DNA of 64,000 nt from Rikenellaceae bacterium (lineage in GTDB: Bacteria; Bacteroidota; Bacteroidia; Bacteroidales; Rikenellaceae). Location: NCBI GenBank assembly GCA_015060165.1, contig SUZC01000002.1, positions 124,001 through 188,000 of the forward strand. The letters run 5' to 3'. Shown one piece after another: positions 1 through 7,148 of the stretch. How positions within the stretch are numbered: position 1 is the first letter of the stretch; each line of letters starts with the position of its first letter. The notes under the pieces were generated by a model. It was not told the origin of the DNA, did no database searches, and saw only the letters and a program-made list of their open reading frames with translations. The position numbers were made by a program, and so were the translations under genes.

Positions 1-643
1 CGATTGCTCGGTTGAGCGTGTCGTTGAATGGACGGGTGCATTGCATATCCTTTGCGATTTGCTCAATGGCGTTTGGTTGCAGGAAATACTCTTTATCCAC
101 CATCTTTACCAAAATGTAGTTGCGCAGACGATAATACTCAGAGTGTGCATCTTCGGCCGACCATCCTTGTGGCATACGCTTCAGGGCTGATGACCAATCC
201 ACTTCGAACCCTTTAGCCGAGCTGATAGCCTCAACGAATGCATCTCCTTCTGTCATAATCTCCTCGCGAACGCTCTTTATCTCTCCGGGTGTGGGGCAGT
301 ATGCGCCTGTGCATAGCATATAACAGTTTTGGTCTGGTTCAACGTGCATGTAATATCCTGAAAATCCCGATTTCTTACCTCTGGGGCATACATAAACACC
401 CCACCAGGTCTTGTATGGTGACTTGTCCTTTGAAAAACGGGTATCGCGATAGATACGATATGTGCAATCCTTCGCCCGAAGTCCATTAATTGAAGGGTCA
501 AAAGCGGCAATTGCTTCGATAAGTTCTTCAGCCAGCGTGTCCATTTGTTGCTTGACTTGAGTGTATCGTGGGCGATTGGCCTCAAACCAGTTGCGGTCGT
601 TATTGGCCGATAGGTCGCTTAGAAAATCTATTATTTCTCTCAT
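1..643 (-). CDS. DUF2461 (TIGR02453-like) protein, C-terminus cut by window edge
   Basis: The reading frame is open from an ATG at 643 to the window edge, so about 214 residues are visible and the stop lies outside. The start reads MREIIDFLSDLSANNDRNWF, followed by an EANRPRY stretch, which is the N-terminal signature of the DUF2461 family. A later segment contains RDTRFSKDKSPYKTWWG and YYMHVEP, also typical of that family. The biochemical role of DUF2461 is not established. It follows the small Cys-rich membrane protein gene by 30 bp on the same strand, so the two are probably cotranscribed. Family assignment is confident; function is not claimed. Confidence 0.85.
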   Translation of the reverse strand, partial: MREIIDFLSDLSANNDRNWFEANRPRYTQVKQQMDTLAEELIEAIAAFDPSINGLRAKDCTYRIYRDTRFSKDKSPYKTWWGVYVCPRGKKSGFSGYYMHVEPDQNCYMLCTGAYCPTPGEIKSVREEIMTEGDAFVEAISSAKGFEVDWSSALKRMPQGWSAEDAHSEYYRLRNYILVKMVDKEYFLQPNAIEQIAKDMQCTRPFNDTLNRAI

Positions 644-673
644 GGCGCGAGGTGGGTTGATTTCATTATTACA

Positions 674-940
674 TTATTTTGCCTCGGCACTATGGTCGAT
701 ATCACACGATGAGCAGTTGCCGTGACACCCAATGTCGGCACAATCTGTTCCGGTATCTTCGCGCGACTCTTGTACGGCGCACTTAATACCAAGGCGTTGC
801 ATATTCTTGTTGGTTGCAATCTCCGAATCTATATCATGCCCCTTGAAGATTTGAGTAAGTGACATGCCTAAAAAGAATAGTCCTACCAAGAGGATTGATA
901 CTCCGATAACTATTAAAATTGTCGAAAATGATGCTCCCAT
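674..940 (-). CDS. small single-span membrane protein with Cys-rich tail
   Basis: An 88-aa protein. Residues 5-30 form one hydrophobic segment (ILIVIGVSILLVGLFFLGM), so it is probably an inner-membrane protein. The remainder is soluble and ends in a cysteine cluster of the form C-x4-C-x3-C-x2-C (from CADIGC to SSC) plus an earlier Cys in LGIKC. The cysteines suggest a metal or Fe-S site, or thiols, but no family with a known function is recognised. It has a near-perfect promoter of its own, and its gene lies 30 bp upstream of the DUF2461 gene. It is divergent from trkA. Confidence 0.7.
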   Translation of the reverse strand: MGASFSTILIVIGVSILLVGLFFLGMSLTQIFKGHDIDSEIATNKNMQRLGIKCAVQESREDTGTDCADIGCHGNCSSCDIDHSAEAK

Positions 941-971
941 AACGAGTTATGCGTTTAAAATTTTGTATTTA

Positions 972-1003
972 GTTGAATTTCCGCCAACAAATTTATATAT
1001 TTG
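972..1003 (+). promoter_or_regulatory. candidate distal trkA promoter
   Basis: GTTG at 972-975, 20 bp, then TATATTTG at 996-1003, close to the Bacteroidetes -33/-7 pattern (TTTG, 19-21 bp, TAnnTTTG). It overlaps the opposite-strand promoter at 988-1019, so the two could compete. Confidence 0.4.
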
Positions 1004-1019
1004 TATGTTAATTTGCAAA
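988..1019 (-). promoter_or_regulatory. promoter of the small membrane protein/DUF2461 unit
   Basis: Read on the minus strand: TTTG (1019-1016), 20 bp, TAAATTTG (995-988). This is a perfect match to the Bacteroidetes promoter pattern. The expected start of transcription is near 980, leaving a leader of about 40 nt before the ATG at 940. Confidence 0.65.
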
Positions 1020-1051
1020 ATTGTGTACTTTTTGCTCGCGTTTTACCTTTG
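1020..1051 (+). promoter_or_regulatory. trkA promoter
   Basis: ATTG at 1020-1023, 20 bp, TACCTTTG at 1044-1051. The -7 box is perfect and the -33 box has one mismatch. Transcription would begin about 1058, some 55 nt before the trkA ATG. It lies immediately next to the divergent promoter at 988-1019. Confidence 0.6.
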
Positions 1052-1114
1052 TGTCGGTTTGCTATGCATATAACGGCTGAGAGTTGCGGCAGATTGTGCA
1101 ATTAGATATTAATT

Positions 1115-2455
1115 ATGAAGATAGTTATTTCGGGAGTAGGAGAGATGGGTAGCCATTTGGCGCGTATGTTGAGTGGTAATGGTCACGAGATTACCGTCAT
1201 TGATAGCGACCAGAAGTTGCTTAATGAGGTGGATAATTTGGCAGACCTTATCACCGTTGAGGGCGATACAACGGCTTTTGCAGTGTTGCGTCGTGCGGGA
1301 GTTCGTCGTTGCGATCTCTTTATTGCTGTTAATCACGATGAGAACCAAAATATCCTTGCAGCCATAATGGCCAAGCAACTCGGAGCGAAGAAGTCAATTG
1401 CCCGTATCGACAATAACGAGTATTTGGAGCCCAACAACAAGGAGATGTTTATCGATATGGGTATCGATTACCTCTTCTATCCCGAGCGAGTTGCAGCCAA
1501 GGAGGTGACTCATCTGTTGGGTCATACTACGACTACCGACTATGTTGATTTTTCAGGAGGTCTGCTCTCTCTTGTGGTTTTTCGTCTGGAACCCACCTCA
1601 CCACTTATTGGCCGTAAGCTGATGGATTTGGCAGCCGATGGCTCAATCTCGGAGTTCAGAGCTGTAGCCATCTCGCGAGGTTCGCAAACTATCATTCCAC
1701 GCGGTCAGGACGAATTCTTTGAAGGCGATGTGGTCTATATCATTGCCCGCAAGGATGTTGTGAAGAGTGTATCCGAACTGTCGGGCCAGAAGAGTGTTGA
1801 AGTTAAGAATCTGATGATTCTGGGAGGCTCTCGAATCGGTGTCAGTGTGGCTTCTGAGTTACAGGAGGAGATGAATATCAAGATGGTTGAGTACAATGGC
1901 GAGAAGGCTTATCGCCTTGCTGAGCGCTTAGATAAAACCTTGATTATTCACGAAGATGGTCGTAAACTTGACGCTATGCTTGAGGAGGGATTGTCAAGTA
2001 TGGATGCATTCCTTGCCGTTACAGGACGAAGTGAAACCAATATCTTGGCAGCAATGCAGGCCAAACGTATGGGTGTAAAGAAGGTTATTGCCGAAGTTGA
2101 AAACCTTAATTATATCTCGCTGGCCGAGAGTGTGGGAATCGATACCATCATCAATAAGAAACGTGTTACGGCATCGAATATATTCCGTTTCACCATGTCG
2201 ACCGATGTGCAGGCAATACGTTGCTTGACGGGTAGTGAGGCTGAGGTTTTGGAGTTCATTGTTAAGCCTAATTCTCCGGCTACGAAAGCAATGATTAAGG
2301 ATTTGCGCTTGCCGCAGGATGTTATTATCGGAGGTATAGTCCGTGGCGATAAGGTCTTTATTGCAGTAGGCGATACCACGATGCAGGCTTATGATAGGGT
2401 AGTTGTTTTCTCTATGCCAGATTCAATCGCTAAGATTGGAGAGTATTTTAATTAG
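1115..2455 (+). CDS. trkA: Trk-type potassium uptake regulatory protein TrkA
   Basis: A 446-aa cytoplasmic protein, the usual length for TrkA. It has two RCK units. The first opens with the Rossmann motif KIVISGVGEMGSHLA (residues 2-16) followed by the acidic end of beta-2 (VIDSD) that binds NAD(H). The second begins near residue 230 with LMILGGSRIGVSVA. Each is followed by a TrkA_C-type domain. In the family, TrkA gates the membrane K+ channel subunit TrkH. No trkH gene is in this window, so the partner must be elsewhere. It is the first gene of a same-strand run, with two candidate promoters upstream. Confidence 0.92.
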   Translation: MKIVISGVGEMGSHLARMLSGNGHEITVIDSDQKLLNEVDNLADLITVEGDTTAFAVLRRAGVRRCDLFIAVNHDENQNILAAIMAKQLGAKKSIARIDNNEYLEPNNKEMFIDMGIDYLFYPERVAAKEVTHLLGHTTTTDYVDFSGGLLSLVVFRLEPTSPLIGRKLMDLAADGSISEFRAVAISRGSQTIIPRGQDEFFEGDVVYIIARKDVVKSVSELSGQKSVEVKNLMILGGSRIGVSVASELQEEMNIKMVEYNGEKAYRLAERLDKTLIIHEDGRKLDAMLEEGLSSMDAFLAVTGRSETNILAAMQAKRMGVKKVIAEVENLNYISLAESVGIDTIINKKRVTASNIFRFTMSTDVQAIRCLTGSEAEVLEFIVKPNSPATKAMIKDLRLPQDVIIGGIVRGDKVFIAVGDTTMQAYDRVVVFSMPDSIAKIGEYFN

Positions 2456-2578
2456 AGCAGAGGTGGGAGGAGATTTTTGCATAGCTTAAATAGCCTACAT
2501 TTTCCAAATAACAAAAATTGACAACCGCGCGGCAGATAGAGTCGCACCAACCATAACCAAACAATAAAGCGAAGAGAT

Positions 2579-3190
2579 ATGTATGTAGCAATAGCGGGAA
2601 ATATCGGTAGCGGTAAAACTACCCTTACCGAGATTCTCACCAAGCGATATGGCGCGAAGGCCTATTACGAACAGACTGATAATCCGTATATCGATGACTT
2701 CTATAACGATATGAGTCGTTGGGCTTTTCAACTTCAAATATCATTCTTGGGAAGCCGCATTGAGCAGACCCTTGATATGATGTCGAGTGGCGAGGAGACT
2801 ATCATTCAAGATCGCACGATATACGAAGACGCTCATATCTTTGCCGAGAATCTGCACGCAATGGGATTGATTGCATCGCGCGATTTCGCTACTTATATGA
2901 AGATATTTGAGCTTACTACAAATCTTATTCCTCAACCCGATTTGTTGATTTATCTTCGAGCAAGCATCCCGACTCTTGTAACCCAAATTAAGCGTCGCGG
3001 CCGAGCTTATGAGATGAATATCGATGAGTCGTATCTCACGTTGCTAAATGAGCGATACGAGAATTGGATTAATAACATCTATAGTGGTCGCGTACTGATT
3101 ATCGATATGGATGTTGAGGATTTCGTTACCGATCCTAGCGTGGTGGATTCCATTTGTGCTCGTATAGACGAATCGTTAGGTCGTAAATAA
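2579..3190 (+). CDS. deoxynucleoside kinase (dNK/dGK family)
   Basis: A 203-aa P-loop kinase of the deoxyadenosine/deoxyguanosine kinase family. The Walker A motif GNIGSGKTT is at residues 7-15. An acidic-Arg motif QDRTIYEDAHIFA (catalytic Arg and substrate region) follows near residue 80, and an Arg-rich lid KRRGRAYEM lies near residue 140. The family phosphorylates deoxynucleosides to dNMPs in purine/pyrimidine salvage in the cytoplasm; the exact base preference cannot be read from sequence. It sits 123 bp after trkA and 40 bp before the methyltransferase gene. Confidence 0.88.
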   Translation: MYVAIAGNIGSGKTTLTEILTKRYGAKAYYEQTDNPYIDDFYNDMSRWAFQLQISFLGSRIEQTLDMMSSGEETIIQDRTIYEDAHIFAENLHAMGLIASRDFATYMKIFELTTNLIPQPDLLIYLRASIPTLVTQIKRRGRAYEMNIDESYLTLLNERYENWINNIYSGRVLIIDMDVEDFVTDPSVVDSICARIDESLGRK

Positions 3191-3230
3191 ATTTTAAGCG
3201 AGGATAGAATCAAAATAGAATAACAGCAAT

Positions 3231-4607
3231 ATGGAGCTGCCTGTAAAATTTGTAGAGCGTATGTCGCGCGAGTTGGGTCCGAGCGAGGCCGATGCATTGT
3301 GTAAAGCATTGGGAAGTGAACCATCTACGTCGGTACGCTTGAATCCATTTAAAATGAGCTCAGGGAAATGGAAAGGGCAGCGTATAGGATGGAGCGGTTA
3401 CGGTTATATGCTTACCGAGCGTCCGAGCTTTACGCTTGATCCTGCTTTTCACGCAGGAGCTTATTATGTGCAGGAGGCAAGTTCTCAGTTTGCTGGATAT
3501 ATAGTCTCGCAAGTATTTGGCGGGGAGCATAATTGCCGGGGCTTGCGTGTGCTCGATATGTGTGCTGCACCCGGAGGAAAGAGTACTCACTATGCATCAT
3601 TGGTGGGGCTGGATGGTCTGGTTGTTGCCAATGAAATTAATCGTTCGCGAGCAGCTGTATTAGCCGATAATGCCCGTAAATGGGGCTTGGGTAATATGGT
3701 TGTGAGTTGCAATGACTCTTCGCGAGTGGCAGCTTTTGAGGAGTGGTTCGATATGGTGGCAGTGGATGCGCCTTGCTCGGGTGAGGGGATGTTTCGTAAA
3801 TCGACCGATGCCTGTGAGCAGTGGAGTGAAGCCAATGTGGCTATGTGTGCAGAACGCCAATGGGAAATATTACAGAATGCATTCTGCTCGCTTCGTGCGG
3901 GAGGAGTACTGCTATATAGTACTTGTACGTTTAATCGTAGCGAGGACGAAGATATCGTGAGTCGTCTTGTAGAGGAGTATGGCGAAGAGCTTATGGCTGC
4001 ACCTGATGTAAGTGTCGATTCTGCTTGGGGTGTAGTCACGGGACGTGTCGGTGTATTCCAGACTTTCCGTTTCTTCCCTCATAAATTGACTGGCGAGGGA
4101 ATGTTTATGGCTGTTGCGATGAAGGCCGGCAAATCGAATGGTCGCCGTCGTGCGCCAAAAGCAAAACGACAGGCGATAAATCCTGTTGATAAGAAGAGTA
4201 GCGAGGAGTTGGCTTTGTGGGTGGAGAACTCGGCTGAAATGCGATTTTTTGCTGCTGGTGAGATGTTGTATGGTTGCCGCAAGGAGCATTATGCCGATAT
4301 AGAGGCTTTGTCGGGGGTGTTGTCTGTTATATATTCGGGTATTGCTATGGGGCAAATATTTAAGGGCAGATTGAAACCCGATGGCGCATTGGCTTTGTAT
4401 GTGGGTCTGCGACGAGAACATGTTGAGTGTCGCGAGTTAAATGATGAGCAGGCAATACAATATTTGCGTAAACAGGATTTAGAGGCAGATTTGTTTGCCG
4501 ATGGAATTAACATGGTGACTAATCGGGGGGCCGCGCTGGGGTTTGTGAAGCGTATTGGACCCAGAGTCAACAATATGTATCCCAATTCGTTGCGAATATT
4601 AAAATAG
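3231..4607 (+). CDS. 16S rRNA m5C methyltransferase, RsmF/NOL1-NOP2-Sun type
   Basis: A 458-aa SAM-dependent RNA cytosine-C5 methyltransferase. Motif I is LDMCAAPGGKSTHYASL (about 108-124). The two family cysteines are present: C182 in DAPCSGEGMFRK and C232 in STCTFNRSEDE, which act as release cysteine and nucleophile. The region after residue 290 matches the C-terminal extension seen in RsmF-like proteins, so RsmF is more likely than RsmB, which has an N-terminal NusB domain absent here. The target cytosine is inferred from family only. The next gene begins about 50 bp downstream. Confidence 0.88.
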   Translation: MELPVKFVERMSRELGPSEADALCKALGSEPSTSVRLNPFKMSSGKWKGQRIGWSGYGYMLTERPSFTLDPAFHAGAYYVQEASSQFAGYIVSQVFGGEHNCRGLRVLDMCAAPGGKSTHYASLVGLDGLVVANEINRSRAAVLADNARKWGLGNMVVSCNDSSRVAAFEEWFDMVAVDAPCSGEGMFRKSTDACEQWSEANVAMCAERQWEILQNAFCSLRAGGVLLYSTCTFNRSEDEDIVSRLVEEYGEELMAAPDVSVDSAWGVVTGRVGVFQTFRFFPHKLTGEGMFMAVAMKAGKSNGRRRAPKAKRQAINPVDKKSSEELALWVENSAEMRFFAAGEMLYGCRKEHYADIEALSGVLSVIYSGIAMGQIFKGRLKPDGALALYVGLRREHVECRELNDEQAIQYLRKQDLEADLFADGINMVTNRGAALGFVKRIGPRVNNMYPNSLRILK

Positions 4608-4660
4608 CGTTGTACGCGGATGCGAATAATTACCGAGAATGTAATAAAAAACTACATATT

Positions 4661-5284
4661 ATGGTTGCAAAAAAACTATACTACACAATGGGTGAGGTTG
4701 CTGAGATGTTTGATGTCAAGGCCTCTCTAATCCGTCACTGGGAGTCAAAATTCAGTTGCATACGTCCCCGTAAGAATAAGAAGGGAAATCGCTTGTTTAC
4801 GCCTGAGGATATCGAGCGATTGAAGCAGATTTACCATTTGGTCAAGGAGCGTGGAATGACTCTCGATGGGGCAAATAAAGTGATGCGATCTTCGGCCAAA
4901 ATGACCGATGTATCTCGAGATACCGAGATGTTGGAGCGTCTACAACGTATTCGTGCCGCCTTGGTTGAGGTTCGTGAAGAACTAAAATTGGGAGTTGGTG
5001 AGCACATTGTTGAGGTTGATGATGATGAGGAGTTGGATGTTGAGCAACTAATTGCTAATCAGGTTGATGATGATCAACTCCAGGAGCCGAGCAAGGAGGC
5101 CGCTGCGGCATCGGTAGAGGTCGCGGAGGATGTGCAGGCTGATGAGGAAACATCAGATGATGTAGCTACTGAATCTGCTACGGAAACATCTGCTGAGAAA
5201 CCTCGCAAGCGAGTAGTTCGTCGCAAGAAGAAAGATGACGATAACAAAGAGTTGTTTCCATTTTATGAGCAGTCGCTCTTTTAG
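4661..5284 (+). CDS. MerR-family transcriptional regulator with long acidic tail
   Basis: The ATG at 4661 is preferred over an upstream in-frame start at 4610, because family homology begins at KKLYYTMGEVAEMFDV. The product is 207 aa. Residues 5-75 form a MerR winged HTH (GEVAEMFDVKASLIRHWE, then NRLFTPEDIERLKQI). Residues 85-110 are a short helix/coiled coil. From about 115 to 185 the chain is Asp/Glu-rich and probably disordered, followed by a basic patch (RKRVVRRKKK) and the ending ELFPFYEQSLF. No effector-binding domain is visible, so it resembles the small Bacteroidetes MerR proteins that lack a ligand domain. Its target genes cannot be told from the sequence. Confidence 0.85.
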   Translation: MVAKKLYYTMGEVAEMFDVKASLIRHWESKFSCIRPRKNKKGNRLFTPEDIERLKQIYHLVKERGMTLDGANKVMRSSAKMTDVSRDTEMLERLQRIRAALVEVREELKLGVGEHIVEVDDDEELDVEQLIANQVDDDQLQEPSKEAAAASVEVAEDVQADEETSDDVATESATETSAEKPRKRVVRRKKKDDDNKELFPFYEQSLF

Positions 5285-5290
5285 CGGAGT

Positions 5291-6073
5291 ATGAAAGTTA
5301 GAGATGTAACCTCAGTAATTGAGGCTTTTGCACCATTGTCGTTGCAGGAGTCATACGATAATGCAGGCCTTATCGTTGGTCGTGCCGATGATGAGGTGAA
5401 TAAGGCTTTGTTGGCGGTCGATGTTACCGAAGATGTTATAGCCGAAGCATTGGAGGAGGGGTGTGATATGATTATTACCCACCATCCTATCGTTTTTCAT
5501 CCGATGAAACGATTCAATTCGGCAAGTCAGACAGAACGATGTGTTGAGTTGGCTATTCGTCATGGAATAGTGCTCTATGCTGCCCATACTAACCTCGATT
5601 CTACCCCTCATGGTATGAGCTGGCGTGTGGCCCAGATTTTGGGTCTCAAAAATGTGGAAGTTATGCAACCAACTTCCGCAGACGGAGCAGGTTTCGGAGT
5701 CATAGGGGAGCTTACGGAGAGTATTGATTCGCAGCTTTTTATGCGTCGTGTGATGGAGCTTTTCAATGTAAAGGTTTTGCGTCATAGTGATTTGGTTGTA
5801 CCTAAAATTTCGAAGGTGGCCATCTGTACCGGTTCGGGAGGTTCGTTCATCGATTTGGCGCGTAGTTCGGGAGCTGATATTTATTTGACCGCAGACTTGA
5901 AGTATAATGACTTTATGCGTCATGAAAACTCCATAATTTTGGCAGATATGGGCCATTTTGAGAGTGAATATTGCGCAATTCAACTTTTATTTGATATTTT
6001 ATCAAAAAATTTATGTATCTTTGCCGCTCGCAAGAGTGTGCGCTCGCGTAATCCGGTGAATTATATGTTCTAA
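5291..6073 (+). CDS. Nif3-like dinuclear metal-centre hexameric protein
   Basis: A 260-aa protein of the NIF3/YbgI family (often labelled GTP cyclohydrolase 1 type 2). Metal-binding signatures are visible: ITHHPIVFHPMKRF near residue 60, AAHTNLDSTPHGM near 97, and MGHFESE near 217. The C-terminus NPVNYMF is the usual family ending, so the gene is complete and of the short type, without a long PII-like insertion. The cellular reaction of this family is uncertain. It begins 6 bp after the MerR gene, implying cotranscription. Confidence 0.9.
   Translation: MKVRDVTSVIEAFAPLSLQESYDNAGLIVGRADDEVNKALLAVDVTEDVIAEALEEGCDMIITHHPIVFHPMKRFNSASQTERCVELAIRHGIVLYAAHTNLDSTPHGMSWRVAQILGLKNVEVMQPTSADGAGFGVIGELTESIDSQLFMRRVMELFNVKVLRHSDLVVPKISKVAICTGSGGSFIDLARSSGADIYLTADLKYNDFMRHENSIILADMGHFESEYCAIQLLFDILSKNLCIFAARKSVRSRNPVNYMF
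5990..6023 (+). promoter_or_regulatory. candidate promoter inside the 3' end of the nif3-like gene
   Basis: TTTG at 5990-5993, 22 bp, TATCTTTG at 6016-6023. The -7 box is perfect and the spacing is slightly long. It would give the downstream zinc-ribbon gene its own transcript with a leader of about 195 nt. That leader contains two near-copies of AGCAAGATTG (about 6127 and 6148) of unknown meaning. Confidence 0.4.
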
Positions 6074-6223
6074 TGCGCTGAGTAGTTTGGTGATAGAGTG
6101 TATAGACGGATAATATTGTGGGTGAGCAAGATTGTATGGTGATCAAGCAAGATTGCGAGACTTATTGCGAATGAGCGGCAAGGTTAGCAATAGATCCTTA
6201 GAGCATAAACAAATTTAAGATAT

Positions 6224-6973
6224 ATGGCACAAAAGAAAACATCTGAAGTCGATTATTCGATGCAGGAGAAGATCATGGCTCTCTATGAGTTGCAGAAGAT
6301 TGATTCTCAGATTGATGAAATCAACAAGGTAAAGGGCGAACTGCCTTTGGAAGTGCAGGATTTGGAGGACGAGATCGAAGGTTTGAAGACTCGTTTGGAG
6401 AACATCAACGCTGAAATAGAGGAGTTTAATTCTCTTACCAAGCAGCGTAAGCGTGAGGTTGATCAGGCTAAGATCCAGATTACTCACTACAAGGAGCAGC
6501 AGAATAACGTGCGCAACAACCGTGAGTATGATGCTATTACCAAGGAGATTGAGTATCAGGAGTTGGAGATTGAGCTTGCCGAGAAGCGTTTGCGCGAGTA
6601 CTCGTCAGCTATCAAAGGCAAGAAGTCTCAATTGGAGGATGCTGAGGCAATTTTGGCAGATCGTAACGTCGATTTGACAGCCAAGAAGAGCGAGTTGGAG
6701 AGCATCGAGGCCGAGACAGCTGATCAGGTGGCAGCGTTGGAAGCTAAGGCTGCAAAGGCCAAGGTTAAGATTGATGAGCGTTTGCTCACAGCCTATGCCC
6801 GTATTCGTGGCAGCGTACGTAATGGTCTGGCTGTCGTTACAGTTAAGCGTGATGCTTGTGGCGGTTGTTTTAACCGTATCCCTCCCCAGCGTCAAGCTGA
6901 TGTTCGCCAGGGTAAGAAGCTTATTGTTTGCGAGTATTGCGGACGTATTTTGGTAGCCGATAAGGAGGAGTAA
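6224..6973 (+). CDS. coiled-coil protein with C-terminal C4-type zinc ribbon
   Basis: A 249-aa soluble protein. Residues 15-180 are heptad-rich (QKIDSQIDEINKVKGELPL onwards) and predict a long antiparallel coiled coil. The C-terminus carries a zinc ribbon with paired cysteines CGGC (near 205) and CEYC (near 236) and the conserved RIPPQRQADVR link. This is the arrangement of the zf-RING_7/CT398-like family, whose molecular role is poorly defined (proposed nucleic-acid or protein scaffold). An intrinsic terminator follows. Confidence 0.85.
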   Translation: MAQKKTSEVDYSMQEKIMALYELQKIDSQIDEINKVKGELPLEVQDLEDEIEGLKTRLENINAEIEEFNSLTKQRKREVDQAKIQITHYKEQQNNVRNNREYDAITKEIEYQELEIELAEKRLREYSSAIKGKKSQLEDAEAILADRNVDLTAKKSELESIEAETADQVAALEAKAAKAKVKIDERLLTAYARIRGSVRNGLAVVTVKRDACGGCFNRIPPQRQADVRQGKKLIVCEYCGRILVADKEE

Positions 6974-7002
6974 AAAACTCTTTGTGAAATCTCAAAATTC
7001 AT

Positions 7003-7039
7003 AAAAAAGGACAAATCAACAGATGATTTGTCCTTTTTT
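7003..7039 (+). terminator. intrinsic terminator after the zinc-ribbon gene
   Basis: GGACAAATCA (7009-7018) pairs perfectly with TGATTTGTCC (7024-7033), with an A-run before and a T-run after the stem, so it may work in both directions. Confidence 0.85.
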
Positions 7040-7080
7040 ACGCTTTATGGTTTTTATTTTCAATAAAAAACTCGGTAAAT

Positions 7081-7112
7081 TTTAATAGTTTGTGAAATAA
7101 TGACTACCTTTG
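7081..7112 (+). promoter_or_regulatory. nadE promoter
   Basis: TTTA at 7081-7084, 20 bp, TACCTTTG at 7105-7112. Transcription from about 7119 would exclude the upstream in-frame start at 7110 and supports the nadE ATG at 7149. Confidence 0.5.
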
Positions 7113-7148
7113 TCGAGTGTTATATTTTTTTCTAAACAGAATAGGAAA

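Noticed and set aside
5351..5983. 210-aa open frame on the minus strand inside the nif3-like gene
   Set aside because: It lies wholly opposite a gene with clear family motifs, has no recognisable domain and a Cys/His-rich antisense-type composition.
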